In this document: in pieces, positions 39,283 through 47,728 of the stretch
How positions within the stretch are numbered: position 1 is the first letter of the stretch
How the letters are laid out: the number at the start of each line of letters is the position of its first letter
Origin: CBDFKB01 sp965248715
GTDB lineage: Bacteria; Pseudomonadota; Alphaproteobacteria; Rhizobiales; Rhizobiaceae
Length of the DNA: 64,000 bases
Assembly: GCA_965248715.1 (NCBI GenBank)
Contig: CBDFKB010000007.1
Location: 682,001 to 746,000, forward strand
Reading direction: 5' to 3'
Position numbers and translations under genes: made by a program
The notes under the pieces: generated by a model
What the model saw: only the letters and a program-made list of their open reading frames with translations
Database searches by the model: none
Told to the model about the DNA's origin: nothing

Positions 39283-39957
39283 TCAAACCCTTTCCGCGGC
39301 ATCGGCGCTGACCGGCGGTTTTCCCGCTGCCCGCAGGAATTGCCTGATCTTGGAAACATCTTTTATTCCAGGCTCGGTTTCGACGCCGGACGATACATCG
39401 ACCGCAGTGGCGCCGGTTAGCGAAATTGCGGCGGCGATGTTGTCCGCGTTAAGGCCGCCGGACAGCATGTAATCGGTATCGCGATCGAGTGCGCGCATCA
39501 ACCGCCAGTCGAAGGAAAGCCCGTTGCCGCCGGGTAAAACCGCACCCTTGGGCGGCGTAGCGTCAAACAGGAAGCGGTCAGCGCCGCCGCGATAGCGCTC
39601 AATCGCTGCCAGATCGTCTTCATCGCCAATCGCCAACGCCTTCATGGCCACGATGCCGAAGCGTTGCTTGATCTCGTTTACTCGTTCCGGGGTCTCGGTG
39701 CCATGCAATTGCACGATGTTGGGCTGCAAATGCTCGATGATTTGCGCCAGTAAATGATCGTCGGGATCAACGGTTACCGCGACCTTTTGGACCGTCTTCG
39801 GCACCAATTCGGCCAGGCGCTGCGCCTTACTAGGATCAATGTAGCGCGGGCTTTTGGCGAAAAACAGGAAACCAACATAGTCGGCGCCAGCGCTCACCGC
39901 CGCCGAAACGGTTTCGGCCGTCGACAAACCACAGATTTTGACTTCAAGATCGCTCAT
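39283..39957 (-). CDS. trpF: Phosphoribosylanthranilate isomerase
   Basis: 224 residues from MSDLEVKICGLS. It catalyses the Amadori rearrangement in tryptophan synthesis. The general-base Cys is in VKICGLS near 9 and the acid Asp in VAVTVDPDD; LSGGLNADNI and AVDVSSGVETEPGIKD complete the signature. It is the first gene of the trpFBA-accD-folC unit. A longer in-frame start at 40005 adds residues without similarity. Confidence 0.95.
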   Translation of the reverse strand: MSDLEVKICGLSTAETVSAAVSAGADYVGFLFFAKSPRYIDPSKAQRLAELVPKTVQKVAVTVDPDDHLLAQIIEHLQPNIVQLHGTETPERVNEIKQRFGIVAMKALAIGDEDDLAAIERYRGGADRFLFDATPPKGAVLPGGNGLSFDWRLMRALDRDTDYMLSGGLNADNIAAAISLTGATAVDVSSGVETEPGIKDVSKIRQFLRAAGKPPVSADAAERV

Positions 39958-40056
39958 TAACGCACACTTTGGAGTTTCGGCAGCGCCGGGGCTGTGCCAT
40001 CGCACGAAACCGGTGAATTGTCTATCGAACCGCCGCCGCCCGCCAGCGCCGGGTCG

Positions 40057-40806
40057 TCAAATTTGCACTGCATGCAGTTTGGAACCATGGGCGCGCAACC
40101 AGGCGCGGTGGCGCTCCATTTGTGGGCACAATTGCTTGACCAGGTCCCAAAACCGGTCGGAATGGTTCATTTCCAGCAAATGAGCCACCTCATGGGCGGC
40201 TAGATAGTCCAAGATTTCCGGCGGTGCCATAATGATGCGCCAGGAAAACGACAAGGTGCGACGCGACGAGCACGAACCCCAGCGGCTGTTGGTGTCGGTG
40301 ATGCGGATCGCGGCGGCGCGACAACCGAGCACGATCGAATGCCGCTCAACCTGTTGCGCAAGCGCATGGCGCGCCCGCGCTTTCATAAAATCGGCCAACC
40401 GGCGGCACAGATGCTCCGATCGGCCCGGTACCAGCAAAACCGGTTCACCGGCTATTGTGTCCACCGCTACCAACCCGCGCAGCTTGCCGGTCGCCACAAT
40501 CCGGTGCTCGATGCCAAAATAGGCGATCATAGCACCGTCTTCGGGTCGGTTTAGCGCCGGCATGCGTGCCCGCTTGGCCCGAACCCAATGGCGATTGCGT
40601 TCGGCGAACCGCTTGATCTCGCTGTCGCCAACATGGGGCGGGGCGGACATTTTGAGCGCTCCGGAACCAGGCTCGATGCGCAAGGTCAGCCGGCGCGCTT
40701 GCGGATTGCGCCGAACCGCGACCGGTACGGTTTCACCGTCGATATCGAAGGTGATCTCGCTTAATTCCAGTTTCGCGGATTTGGTTTGGTTGCGCTTGAA
40801 TATCAT
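40057..40806 (-). CDS. YgjP/SprT-like metal-dependent peptidase (DUF45)
   Basis: 249 residues. The zinc motif HEVAHLLEMNHSDRFW starts near residue 205, and TDTNSRWGSCSSRRTLSFSW is the other signature of the YgjP family. The N-terminal half has VRRNPQARRLTLRI. Substrate unknown. Its start codon is immediately preceded by a CTAG-ended repeat, which also supplies the purine-rich AAAAGAG that could serve as ribosome site. Confidence 0.9.
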   Translation of the reverse strand: MIFKRNQTKSAKLELSEITFDIDGETVPVAVRRNPQARRLTLRIEPGSGALKMSAPPHVGDSEIKRFAERNRHWVRAKRARMPALNRPEDGAMIAYFGIEHRIVATGKLRGLVAVDTIAGEPVLLVPGRSEHLCRRLADFMKARARHALAQQVERHSIVLGCRAAAIRITDTNSRWGSCSSRRTLSFSWRIIMAPPEILDYLAAHEVAHLLEMNHSDRFWDLVKQLCPQMERHRAWLRAHGSKLHAVQI

Positions 40807-41082
40807 CTAGAGCTCTTTTAATGAATTCGGAGCTATTGTGATGGAGCGATTTTGCGTCAAGATCAAGCAGCGGCGCGCTGGCCATACCCCCCGCTACGCT
40901 CATGCGGCGGTGCGCAGATAATGGCGAAAAAGCGCTCCATCCTTTCCAGTTTCTGATTGGCGGGCATCCGCCGCCGAGCCGTGTTTGTCCGATGCACCAC
41001 ATCGCGCAGCGTACGTTTCAGCTGCGGTCTACCTCGCAAATCAAGAAACACAATTGACTTCGAATTCATCAAAAGGGCTCCA
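40807..41082. repeat. Inverted-repeat element upstream of ygjP-like gene
   Basis: The left arm CTAGAGCTCTTTTAATGAA (40807-40829 in full) is an inverted match, 19 of 23, to 41061-41083 (CGAATTCATCAAAAGGGCTC). The interior holds a copy of the family-3 core (40835-40855). No transposase gene is present; it looks like a small non-autonomous element or a mosaic of elements. The rest of the 500 bp spacer up to 41309 has no credible gene. Confidence 0.6.
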
Positions 41083-41152
41083 AACTGCTGTCTGCGATTT
41101 GGATTTAGCAATAGGTGGCCAAAAGTTGCTGCCGGAATTTCTTGTAGGCGAT

Positions 41153-41213
41153 ATTGCGCCGGGTTGCGAACCGGCGCAATTACCAAGCGCTACCATTTAC
41201 CAAGCGCTACCAT
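41153..41213. repeat. Hairpin and 17 bp tandem duplication
   Basis: ATTGCGCCGG at 41153-41162 is the exact inverse of CCGGCGCAAT at 41171-41180. Directly after it TTACCAAGCGCTACCAT is repeated exactly in tandem (41180-41196 and 41197-41213). Confidence 0.75.
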
Positions 41214-41260
41214 TGCCACAGTTCTTTGCTGGGATCTGCACAGCGCATTCAGACATGCAA

Positions 41261-41280
41261 ACGGGGCCCGTGGGCCCCGT
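41261..41280 (-). terminator. Terminator hairpin after DUF2852 gene
   Basis: ACGGGGCCC and GGGCCCCGT pair perfectly around a 2-base loop, 30 bases past the DUF2852 stop; on the minus strand a short T run follows. Confidence 0.6.
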
Positions 41281-41309
41281 AATGCAAGTTTGTCTTACCC
41301 GAGAACCGA

Positions 41310-41771
41310 TCAGGCGTCGGGAACCGTCTTGGAAGTCCCGCCAGCAGGCTTGTCCCTGCGAGCTACTGCCTTCTTGCGCGCGGCCATGAAGGTGTCGAAT
41401 TCTTCACGGTCCTTGGCACGACGCAGTTCGCGCAGATGATCATCAAACTCCTGACGCATCTCGTTAAGCCGACGGCGTTCTTCTTCCAGGCGCTTGAGTT
41501 CTTCATCGCGCCATTCGTCGAAGGCCAGATTGCCGGTCTGCGATACGTGCGGATGGCGTCCGAAACCGCAGGAATGATTCTTGCGTTTGAACGCACGCCC
41601 GACACCATCGGTCGCCTGGTTGATGTCCCGCTTGATGTCATCCAAACGGTCACCCCACAGGATGTAGGCAAGCATGGCAAGTCCGAGCGGCCAGAAAATC
41701 ATGAAGCCGAAAATCATCATGGCGATGGTCAACGGGGTCCATGCCGGTCGAATAAAGGCTGAACTGCTCAT
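41310..41771 (-). CDS. DUF2852 membrane protein
   Basis: 153-residue protein of the alphaproteobacterial DUF2852 family, function unknown. A TM helix near 13-38 (TIAMMIFGFMIFWPLGLAML) is followed by GDRLDDIKRDIN and a long charged coiled-coil region rich in Glu and Arg (DEWRDEELKRLEEERRRLNE), then a basic tail. Probably an inner-membrane protein with a cytoplasmic coiled coil. It stands alone. Confidence 0.85.
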   Translation of the reverse strand: MSSSAFIRPAWTPLTIAMMIFGFMIFWPLGLAMLAYILWGDRLDDIKRDINQATDGVGRAFKRKNHSCGFGRHPHVSQTGNLAFDEWRDEELKRLEEERRRLNEMRQEFDDHLRELRRAKDREEFDTFMAARKKAVARRDKPAGGTSKTVPDA

Positions 41772-41956
41772 GTTTTTGTAAGTCCTTTCTCATGGTGATC
41801 GTCGGTCATGCCGACCCTATTGAGATAGGAATTCTACCCGCTGGTTCAAGCAATATCGCTACGGATTTTCTCTATCAAAGAACTAGCAATCAAGGTTTAT
41901 CGTTTATTATCAATACTTTGAGAGAATTATAAAGGTATACGAATTCGCCCTACCGA

Positions 41957-42814
41957 TTAGGCCGCCATGCCAGCTTCCCAACCCAACATCGCCCGTTTGC
42001 GGGTAATACCCCAGTGATATCCGGTCAGCGCGCCGGTTTTTCCAACCACCCGGTGGCACGGCACTACAAAGGATATCGGGTTGCGCCCGACCGCGCGCCC
42101 AACCGCGCGCGGGCCGTTGGCCTTACCGATTTTTTGCGCGACACTGGAATAGCTGGTAATTCCACCGACCGGAATATTAAGCAGCGCTTCCCAGACCCTG
42201 ATTTCGAAATCGGTGCCAATCAACACTACCCGCAGGGGTTCGCGCGGGTTCCAACGGTTTGGATTAAACGAGCGTTCCGCATAGGGTCGGGTGCCTTCCG
42301 CATCCTCGATATAGGCCGCCTTGGGCCAGCGCGCGGCCATGTCGTCAAGGGTTGCCTTCTCACCACCTGGATCACAAAATCCCATGCCGGCCATGCCTTT
42401 TTCGGTCGCCAGCACCAAAGCGATGCCGAACGGGCAAGGGTGAAATCCGTAGCGGATTTCCAGTCCCTCGCCGCCGGATTTATAAAGGCCAGGCGACATC
42501 GCGTCATGGGTCACGAACAAATCGTGCAACCGGCTGGGTCCGGAAAGGCCGAGTTCCAAGCTCGCATCCAATAAGGAGACATCTTCTCTTAATAGGCGCC
42601 GGGCATGGTCCAGGGTCACTGCTTGCAGGAACGCTTTTGGCGTCAATCCAGACCAGCGGGTGAAAATCCGTTGCAGCTGGGTTGGCGAGCGGCCAAGCGC
42701 GCTGGCCAGATCGTCCAGTTCGGGCTGCTCGCGCCAGGTGGTGGAGATTAGCTCGATTGCCTGGCGTACAATTTGATAGTCGCCGTCCATATCGTTTTGC
42801 ATCATCGTCATCAT
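41957..42814 (-). CDS. AraC-type / O6-methylguanine-DNA methyltransferase (Ada-like)
   Basis: 285 residues. An N-terminal AraC helix-turn-helix region (about 15-110, LDDLASALGRSPTQLQRIF) is joined to an O6-alkylguanine-DNA alkyltransferase domain with acceptor Cys253 in VVPCHRVVG and SYSSVAQKIG before it. The zinc-binding phosphotriester domain of E. coli Ada is absent. It repairs O6-methylguanine in a suicide reaction and may also act as regulator. GGAG lies 6 bases before the start. Confidence 0.93.
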   Translation of the reverse strand: MMTMMQNDMDGDYQIVRQAIELISTTWREQPELDDLASALGRSPTQLQRIFTRWSGLTPKAFLQAVTLDHARRLLREDVSLLDASLELGLSGPSRLHDLFVTHDAMSPGLYKSGGEGLEIRYGFHPCPFGIALVLATEKGMAGMGFCDPGGEKATLDDMAARWPKAAYIEDAEGTRPYAERSFNPNRWNPREPLRVVLIGTDFEIRVWEALLNIPVGGITSYSSVAQKIGKANGPRAVGRAVGRNPISFVVPCHRVVGKTGALTGYHWGITRKRAMLGWEAGMAA

Positions 42815-42903
42815 CTTTGCTCCGCAATTTGCCTATTGCGGCAACCGTAGAGATCAAAATAGCCTGCTGCCACCCGATTCCATCACCCATGGCTGATATT
42901 TGG

Positions 42904-43383
42904 TCAGGTGCCCTTAGCGCGTGCCAACGCTGTGGCGAATGCGGCTGCAAATGTTTCGCGGTCCGGCGGGTTGAGAAAGCCGCCGATGGAAATGCCAAAA
43001 TCCGGTCCGCTCAAATGCATTGCGGTAACCCCGGCCGCTTCATGACGGTCAACCTGAAAGCGGGTCCAAAACGGGTTCGCGGTATGGGTTATGATCTGCC
43101 CGCCCGGTGCATGTTTGCGCACGACCAGCGCGTGGCGCCACAAAGACACTTCTTCGTATGCGAGCGCGGCGCGAAAATTGACTTTAAACGCCACCCACAC
43201 TAACGCCGCGTCAACCAAACAAAATATCAGTACCGGCCACGCCCCTGCCAACATAAACAAAATACCCGAACCGACGCAGGTAACGGTAATCAGGCCGATC
43301 ACCAACCCAAAGCCAACCGGTCCTAGCGAGCGATGGGGTCGTAAAGTTGCGGAAAAAATCGGTTTTTCGTTCGACATTGGCAA
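42904..43383 (-). CDS. DUF2244 membrane protein
   Basis: 159-residue DUF2244 protein, function unknown. The family N-terminus FSATLRPHRSLGPVGF is followed by two TM helices (about 24-70) and a soluble part with YEEVSLWRHALVVRKHAPGG and NPFWTRFQVD. This family is often found next to nth in Alphaproteobacteria; here nth is divergent from it, about 105 bp away. The start may be 43383 or the ATG at 43377. Confidence 0.88.
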   Translation of the reverse strand: MPMSNEKPIFSATLRPHRSLGPVGFGLVIGLITVTCVGSGILFMLAGAWPVLIFCLVDAALVWVAFKVNFRAALAYEEVSLWRHALVVRKHAPGGQIITHTANPFWTRFQVDRHEAAGVTAMHLSGPDFGISIGGFLNPPDRETFAAAFATALARAKGT

Positions 43384-43488
43384 AACCGCGAGGCTATCTT
43401 GCCGACCGAAATGGCCGGTGTTTGGTTTCGAACCTTACCGGGTTGATATAGGCAGTGACAAGACCGCAACAGGGCGCAAACGGACACA

Positions 43489-44196
43489 ATGGCAATAAGT
43501 GGCAACAACAAACGGTTACAGCGTTCGCGTTATTCAAAGGTGGAGATTGCCAAAATTTTCCAACGCTTCCGTGCCCAGCGCCCAGAGCCGAAGGGGGAAT
43601 TGGAGCACACCAACCCGTATACGCTCCTGGTGGCGGTGGTGCTTTCGGCCCAAGCCACCGATATTGGGGTCAATCGCGCGACCAGGGCGCTTTTTGCGAT
43701 CGCCGATACCCCGCAAAAGATGTTGGCGCTCGGCGAAGAAAAACTGCGTGAGCATATCCGCACCATCGGCCTTTTCCGCAACAAGGCAAAAAATGTCATC
43801 GCCCTGTCGCAAATGCTGATTGAGCAACATGAGGCGCAGGTGCCGCGCGACCGCGATAGGTTGACCACCTTGCCCGGCGTTGGTCGCAAAACCGCCAACG
43901 TGGTCGTGTCAATGGCGTTCGGCCAACCGACGATCGCGGTCGATACCCACATTTTTCGCATTGCCAACCGCATTGGCCTGGCGCCCGGCGCGACGCCGGA
44001 TGCGGTTGAGGCCAAGCTCGAGCAGATTATCGCGAAGGAATACCTATATCACGCCCATCATTGGCTGATCTTGCATGGCCGTTACACCTGCAAGGCCCGC
44101 AAACCGCTGTGTGAGGCCTGCGTCATCGCCGATCTGTGTCGCTATAAGGATAAAACCTGCGATATTGCGGCAGCTCTGCCAGCGCTCGAAGGGTAA
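43489..44196 (+). CDS. nth: Endonuclease III
   Basis: 235-residue DNA glycosylase/AP lyase for oxidised pyrimidines. The helix-hairpin-helix LPGVGRKTANVV carries the catalytic Lys134, with Asp152 in AVDTHIFR. The [4Fe-4S] cluster cysteines 201, 208, 211 and 217 follow the C-X6-C-X2-C-X5-C pattern. An N-terminal extension of about 20 basic residues precedes the usual start, as in related bacteria. Convergent with the EI24 gene. Confidence 0.96.
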   Translation: MAISGNNKRLQRSRYSKVEIAKIFQRFRAQRPEPKGELEHTNPYTLLVAVVLSAQATDIGVNRATRALFAIADTPQKMLALGEEKLREHIRTIGLFRNKAKNVIALSQMLIEQHEAQVPRDRDRLTTLPGVGRKTANVVVSMAFGQPTIAVDTHIFRIANRIGLAPGATPDAVEAKLEQIIAKEYLYHAHHWLILHGRYTCKARKPLCEACVIADLCRYKDKTCDIAAALPALEG

Positions 44197-44216
44197 CCCG
44201 CCTCCAAGGGTTTAGA

Positions 44217-44897
44217 TTAGACCTGTTCGGCCCGGGTCAGGGCCTTGTGCAGATGCACCATCATAGCAGCGGCGAAAACCGGCGTTGTCAAATTGAGCAC
44301 CGGCACCGCCATTACACCGGCGATCACCAGGCCGGCGAAAAAGATCAGGGTGGCATGGCGCCGACGTAACGCGGTAACTTCGGTCCGGGTGCGGTAGCGC
44401 AACGCCGCGAACTCGAAAAATTCCCGACCGAGCAAATAACCATTGACCAAGAAAAAGATCACCACATTGACCCCGGGTATCAACAACAGTGCCAGCGCCG
44501 CCAAATTGGCTCCGATCACCACAATCATGAAAGTGACCGCGGTCCACAAAGATGCGAATAGCGGCTGCGGGCTACCTATGGGCTGATCTGGATAGTCGTG
44601 ACGTTCCACCTCTTCGGCGATTTCATCGAGAAACACCCCGGCAAACAGGGCCGTTGCCGGCGCCAGCAGAAAACCGCCGCCGATCACCATGCCAGTGCCA
44701 AGCAGCCACAAAATGCCGGTCGACAGCCACGGCCACGGCCCAAGCACTGGCAACAGAAAAGAGGAAACCAGCGCCTCAAGAGCGAACCACAGCCCGATAA
44801 ACAATGCGATGGTCAGTGCCAAAGACTTGAACAATATGCCGCGAAATTTCGCCGAAGTGATAACCCGGCTTGCTTTTCCTGCGCTTTCGAAAATCAT
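44217..44897 (-). CDS. EI24/CysZ-like membrane protein
   Basis: 226 residues of the EI24 (CysZ-related) family. Four to six hydrophobic segments (for example ALTIALFIGLWFALEALV and LWTAVTFMIVVIGANLAALA), with IPGVNVVIFFLVNGYLLGREFFE as the recognisable family core. E. coli CysZ takes up sulfate; no cysteine genes lie near this copy, so transport of sulfate is only a family-based guess. Confidence 0.85.
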   Translation of the reverse strand: MIFESAGKASRVITSAKFRGILFKSLALTIALFIGLWFALEALVSSFLLPVLGPWPWLSTGILWLLGTGMVIGGGFLLAPATALFAGVFLDEIAEEVERHDYPDQPIGSPQPLFASLWTAVTFMIVVIGANLAALALLLIPGVNVVIFFLVNGYLLGREFFEFAALRYRTRTEVTALRRRHATLIFFAGLVIAGVMAVPVLNLTTPVFAAAMMVHLHKALTRAEQV

Positions 44898-45023
44898 CCT
44901 ATCGCTTTCTCTGGATCCTTTGGCACCTTTCAGATAGGCACTTCAACGGCCGCCACAAGCCGCTGAATGGGCGGTTGCGCGCAAGTGGACGCATTTTCTT
45001 TATAGCCAAGCGAGGATGTTGAA

Positions 45024-46028
45024 TTGAGCGTGGAAGCAAAGCATGACGTGCTAACAATCGGTAACGCGATCGTCGATATTATTTCCCATTGCGATGACGG
45101 GTTTTTGACCTCAGCCGACATCATCAAAGGGGCAATGAACCTGATTGATGCCGGGCGCGCCGAGGAATTGTACACGTCGATGGGGCCGGCGATCCAAGCA
45201 TCCGGTGGCAGCGCCGCCAACACCGCCGCCGGCATCGCCAGCTTCGGTGGTGCTGCCGCCTATTTCGGCAAGGTTGCTGACGATCGGTTGGGCCAGTTTT
45301 TTCGCCATGATATCCAGGCCATCGGCGTCGCCTACGATACTGGCCCGCTGGTCGCACCGCCGCCGACCGCACGTTGCATGATCTTCGTTACCCCGGACGG
45401 CGAACGCTCGATGAACACTTATCTCGGCGCCTGTGTCGAATTGCAGCCGCAAGATATCGAAGAAGACAAGGTGGCCGGCGCCGCGATCACCTATTTCGAA
45501 GGCTATTTATGGGATCCGCCAAAAGCCAAGGACGCAATCCGCTTGGCGGCCAAAATCTGCCATCGCCACAAAAAACGTATGGCCATGACCCTGTCGGACG
45601 CTTTTTGCGTCGACCGCTACCGCGACGAGTTTTTCGAACTGATGCGGTCTGGCACGGTCGATATTGTCTTTGCCAATGAAAGCGAACTCAAGTCGCAATA
45701 CCAGACCGGTTCGTTTGATGAGGCGGTAAACGCTATCCGCAATGATTGCGCGTTGGCTGTGGTCACCCGCAGCGAACAGGGATCGGTGGTTATAACCCAC
45801 GACCAGACCCATGAGGTGCGCGCCCATGCGATTGATCGTTTGGTTGATGCCACCGGTGCCGGTGATTTGTATGCGGCCGGATTTCTACACGGCATGACCC
45901 ATGGCCAGGATCTCGCCGACTGCGCCCGGCTCGGCAGTTTAGCGGCAGCCGAAGTGATCCAGCATATCGGTCCACGACCAGAAGCCAATTTACGGGACCT
46001 GGCCACCGAAGCAGGGTTCCAGATCTGA
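45024..46028 (+). CDS. Adenosine kinase (PfkB family)
   Basis: 334-residue sugar/nucleoside kinase. The substrate-binding glycine motif ASGGSAANTAAGIASFGG lies near 60 and the ATP/anion-hole motif LVDATGAGDLYAAGFL near 275. Close similarity to bacterial adenosine kinases suggests it recycles the adenosine released by AhcY. The best start is the TTG at 45024, with GAGG 8 bases before it; a GTG lies two codons later. A RIME-like element starts about 40 bases after its stop. Confidence 0.88.
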   Translation: MSVEAKHDVLTIGNAIVDIISHCDDGFLTSADIIKGAMNLIDAGRAEELYTSMGPAIQASGGSAANTAAGIASFGGAAAYFGKVADDRLGQFFRHDIQAIGVAYDTGPLVAPPPTARCMIFVTPDGERSMNTYLGACVELQPQDIEEDKVAGAAITYFEGYLWDPPKAKDAIRLAAKICHRHKKRMAMTLSDAFCVDRYRDEFFELMRSGTVDIVFANESELKSQYQTGSFDEAVNAIRNDCALAVVTRSEQGSVVITHDQTHEVRAHAIDRLVDATGAGDLYAAGFLHGMTHGQDLADCARLGSLAAAEVIQHIGPRPEANLRDLATEAGFQI

Positions 46029-46067
46029 TGGACCATCGATAGGAAATATTGGGCGGCAGAGATATCC

Positions 46068-46172
46068 CTAGCGCTTGTCACCAAGCGTTGGAATAGCTTC
46101 GTCGGGCGCTCTCTTTGTTTATGCGTGTCAATTTTTCCAAAACCGGTACCCACTTTTGGGTGACACGCTCTA
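46068..46172 (-). repeat. RIME-like element, copy 5
   Basis: Between the convergent adenosine kinase and truB genes. The left end is CTAG; the right end is CTAA, and its CTA is the truB stop codon. Confidence 0.9.
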
Positions 46173-47096
46173 AATCAGCGAATGACGAAACACCCGGCGC
46201 GGTCGAAACGAACCTTTTTCCACGTCGCCAGTAGCGATCAATTCATTGCCAGCAACCGCGCAGGCTTCTTTAATAAAAGCCGGTGCGCCAGCGCCACGCA
46301 ATAAGACCGGATTGCCGAGCCGCACCCGATTGGCTTGGCTTTCCGATAGCTTAATCGGCGCGAAATCACCGAGCGCCAGGCCAGTTGGCAGCAGCAATTG
46401 ATCGAGTGCGTCGAATTTGCCGGCAAGATCGGTCAATTGCTCAAAGGTAACCAGATCGGTTTCATCGAACGGGCCAACGGCGGTGCGGCGCAAATTGGCG
46501 ATATGGCCGAAACACCCCAATTGCCTTCCAATATCGCGGGCTAGTGAGCGCACATAAGTACCCTTGCCGCATTCGATTTCAAATTCGCAGCAATCCTTGT
46601 CCGAAGCATCGATCAGATCGAACCGCTCAACAAATACCGGGCGTGCCTTTAGTTCGACAGTCTCTCCATCGCGGGCCAGGTCATAGGCTCGTTGGCCGGC
46701 GATCTTGACCGCTGAAAAGGTTGGCGGCACCTGTTCGATGTCCCCCACATAGTCGCTGATCGCGGCCTCAATTGCCGCCTGATCCGGTCGATCGTCGGAA
46801 GTTTGCGTGACCGCGCCTTCCAGGTCATCGGTTGCAGTTTCTACCCCCCAACATATAGTAAACCGGTAAACCTTGAGCGCCTCCATGATATAGGGCACGG
46901 TCTTGGTCGCCTCGCCAAGCGCAATCGGCAACATGCCCGACGCCAATGGGTCGAGGGTGCCGGCGTGACCTGCTTTTGCAGCCTGGTACAACCATTTGAT
47001 TTTGGACACACATTCGGTTGAGCCCGGGCCGTGTGGCTTGTCCAGCACCAGCCAGCCCGATATCGGCCGCCCCTTTTTTCGCCGCTGTCGCGCCAT
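46170..47096 (-). CDS. truB: tRNA pseudouridine(55) synthase
   Basis: 308 residues. It makes pseudouridine 55 in the T-loop of tRNAs. Catalytic Asp is in KAGHAGTLDPLASGMLP, with GWLVLDKPHGPGST before and GTYVRSLARDIGRQLG after; a small PUA-like C-terminal domain follows. GGAG lies 7 bases before the ATG. It is the last gene of the rimP-nusA-infB-rbfA unit here; rpsO-pnp, which follow truB in many relatives, are not next to it. A palindromic element forms its stop codon. Confidence 0.96.
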   Translation of the reverse strand: MARQRRKKGRPISGWLVLDKPHGPGSTECVSKIKWLYQAAKAGHAGTLDPLASGMLPIALGEATKTVPYIMEALKVYRFTICWGVETATDDLEGAVTQTSDDRPDQAAIEAAISDYVGDIEQVPPTFSAVKIAGQRAYDLARDGETVELKARPVFVERFDLIDASDKDCCEFEIECGKGTYVRSLARDIGRQLGCFGHIANLRRTAVGPFDETDLVTFEQLTDLAGKFDALDQLLLPTGLALGDFAPIKLSESQANRVRLGNPVLLRGAGAPAFIKEACAVAGNELIATGDVEKGSFRPRRVFRHSLI

Positions 47097-47125
47097 GATA
47101 ATTCTCCAGGCTATCGCCGATATTA

Positions 47126-47521
47126 TTATTCGTCGTCTTGTCTTGGTTCGAGATCGCGCGATACCCGCGGCGAGCGTAGCAGAGTGTCGATGCGCGAATA
47201 ATTGTCAAACCGGTCATCGGCGCGAAACCGCAAGGTTGGCATGTTTCTCATTTGCCGCAATGCTGGACCAAGCCGGCCACGAATATATTTGGCGTGCCGG
47301 TTGAGCGCTTCGCTCAGTGCTGCCGGATCATCGGCGGCAAATGGCGTAACGAACGCGGTTGCGTTTTTCAGATCGGGCGACATCGAGACTTCGGTTACTG
47401 TTGGCGGTTGGCCGGCCAATAGCGGATCCTCGATTTCGCCACGCGCAAGCAATTCGGCCAGCGCATGGCGTACCAGTTCACCGGCGCGAAGCTGGCGTTG
47501 CGAGGGGGTTTTTCCAGGCAT
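47126..47521 (-). CDS. rbfA: Ribosome-binding factor A
   Basis: 131-residue KH-type factor for 30S maturation. Signature elements are RAGELVRHALAELLARGEI, VTEVSMSPDLKNATAFV and LGPALRQMRNMPTLRFRADD. It lies 29 bases upstream of truB. The gap to infB contains a RIME-like element. Confidence 0.95.
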   Translation of the reverse strand: MPGKTPSQRQLRAGELVRHALAELLARGEIEDPLLAGQPPTVTEVSMSPDLKNATAFVTPFAADDPAALSEALNRHAKYIRGRLGPALRQMRNMPTLRFRADDRFDNYSRIDTLLRSPRVSRDLEPRQDDE

Positions 47522-47561
47522 AGAGGAACCAATTATATGTCAGCTAACAGTGCCAGCGCGC

Positions 47562-47665
47562 AGCGCTTGTCACGAAGCGTTGGAATAGCTTCGTCGCGCT
47601 ATCCCTTTGTTTGTGCGTGTCATTTTTCCCAAAACCGGTACCCACTTTTGGGTGACACGCTCTAG
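47562..47665 (-). repeat. RIME-like element, copy 6 (inside infB-rbfA spacer)
   Basis: Right end CTAG at 47662; the left end lacks the CT (CAGCGC). It lies within an operon, so it will be transcribed and fold in the infB-rbfA messenger. Confidence 0.9.
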
Positions 47666-47728
47666 CCGGACCAACCGCGAATATGGTCGACCCGGGCAAC
47701 GGCCGGCGCCAAGACCAGCAAGCGAAAA

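Noticed and set aside
40863..41186. 107-codon minus-strand ORF in the gap before the YgjP-like gene
   Set aside because: It runs through an inverted-repeat element, starts inside a hairpin and has no recognised family.
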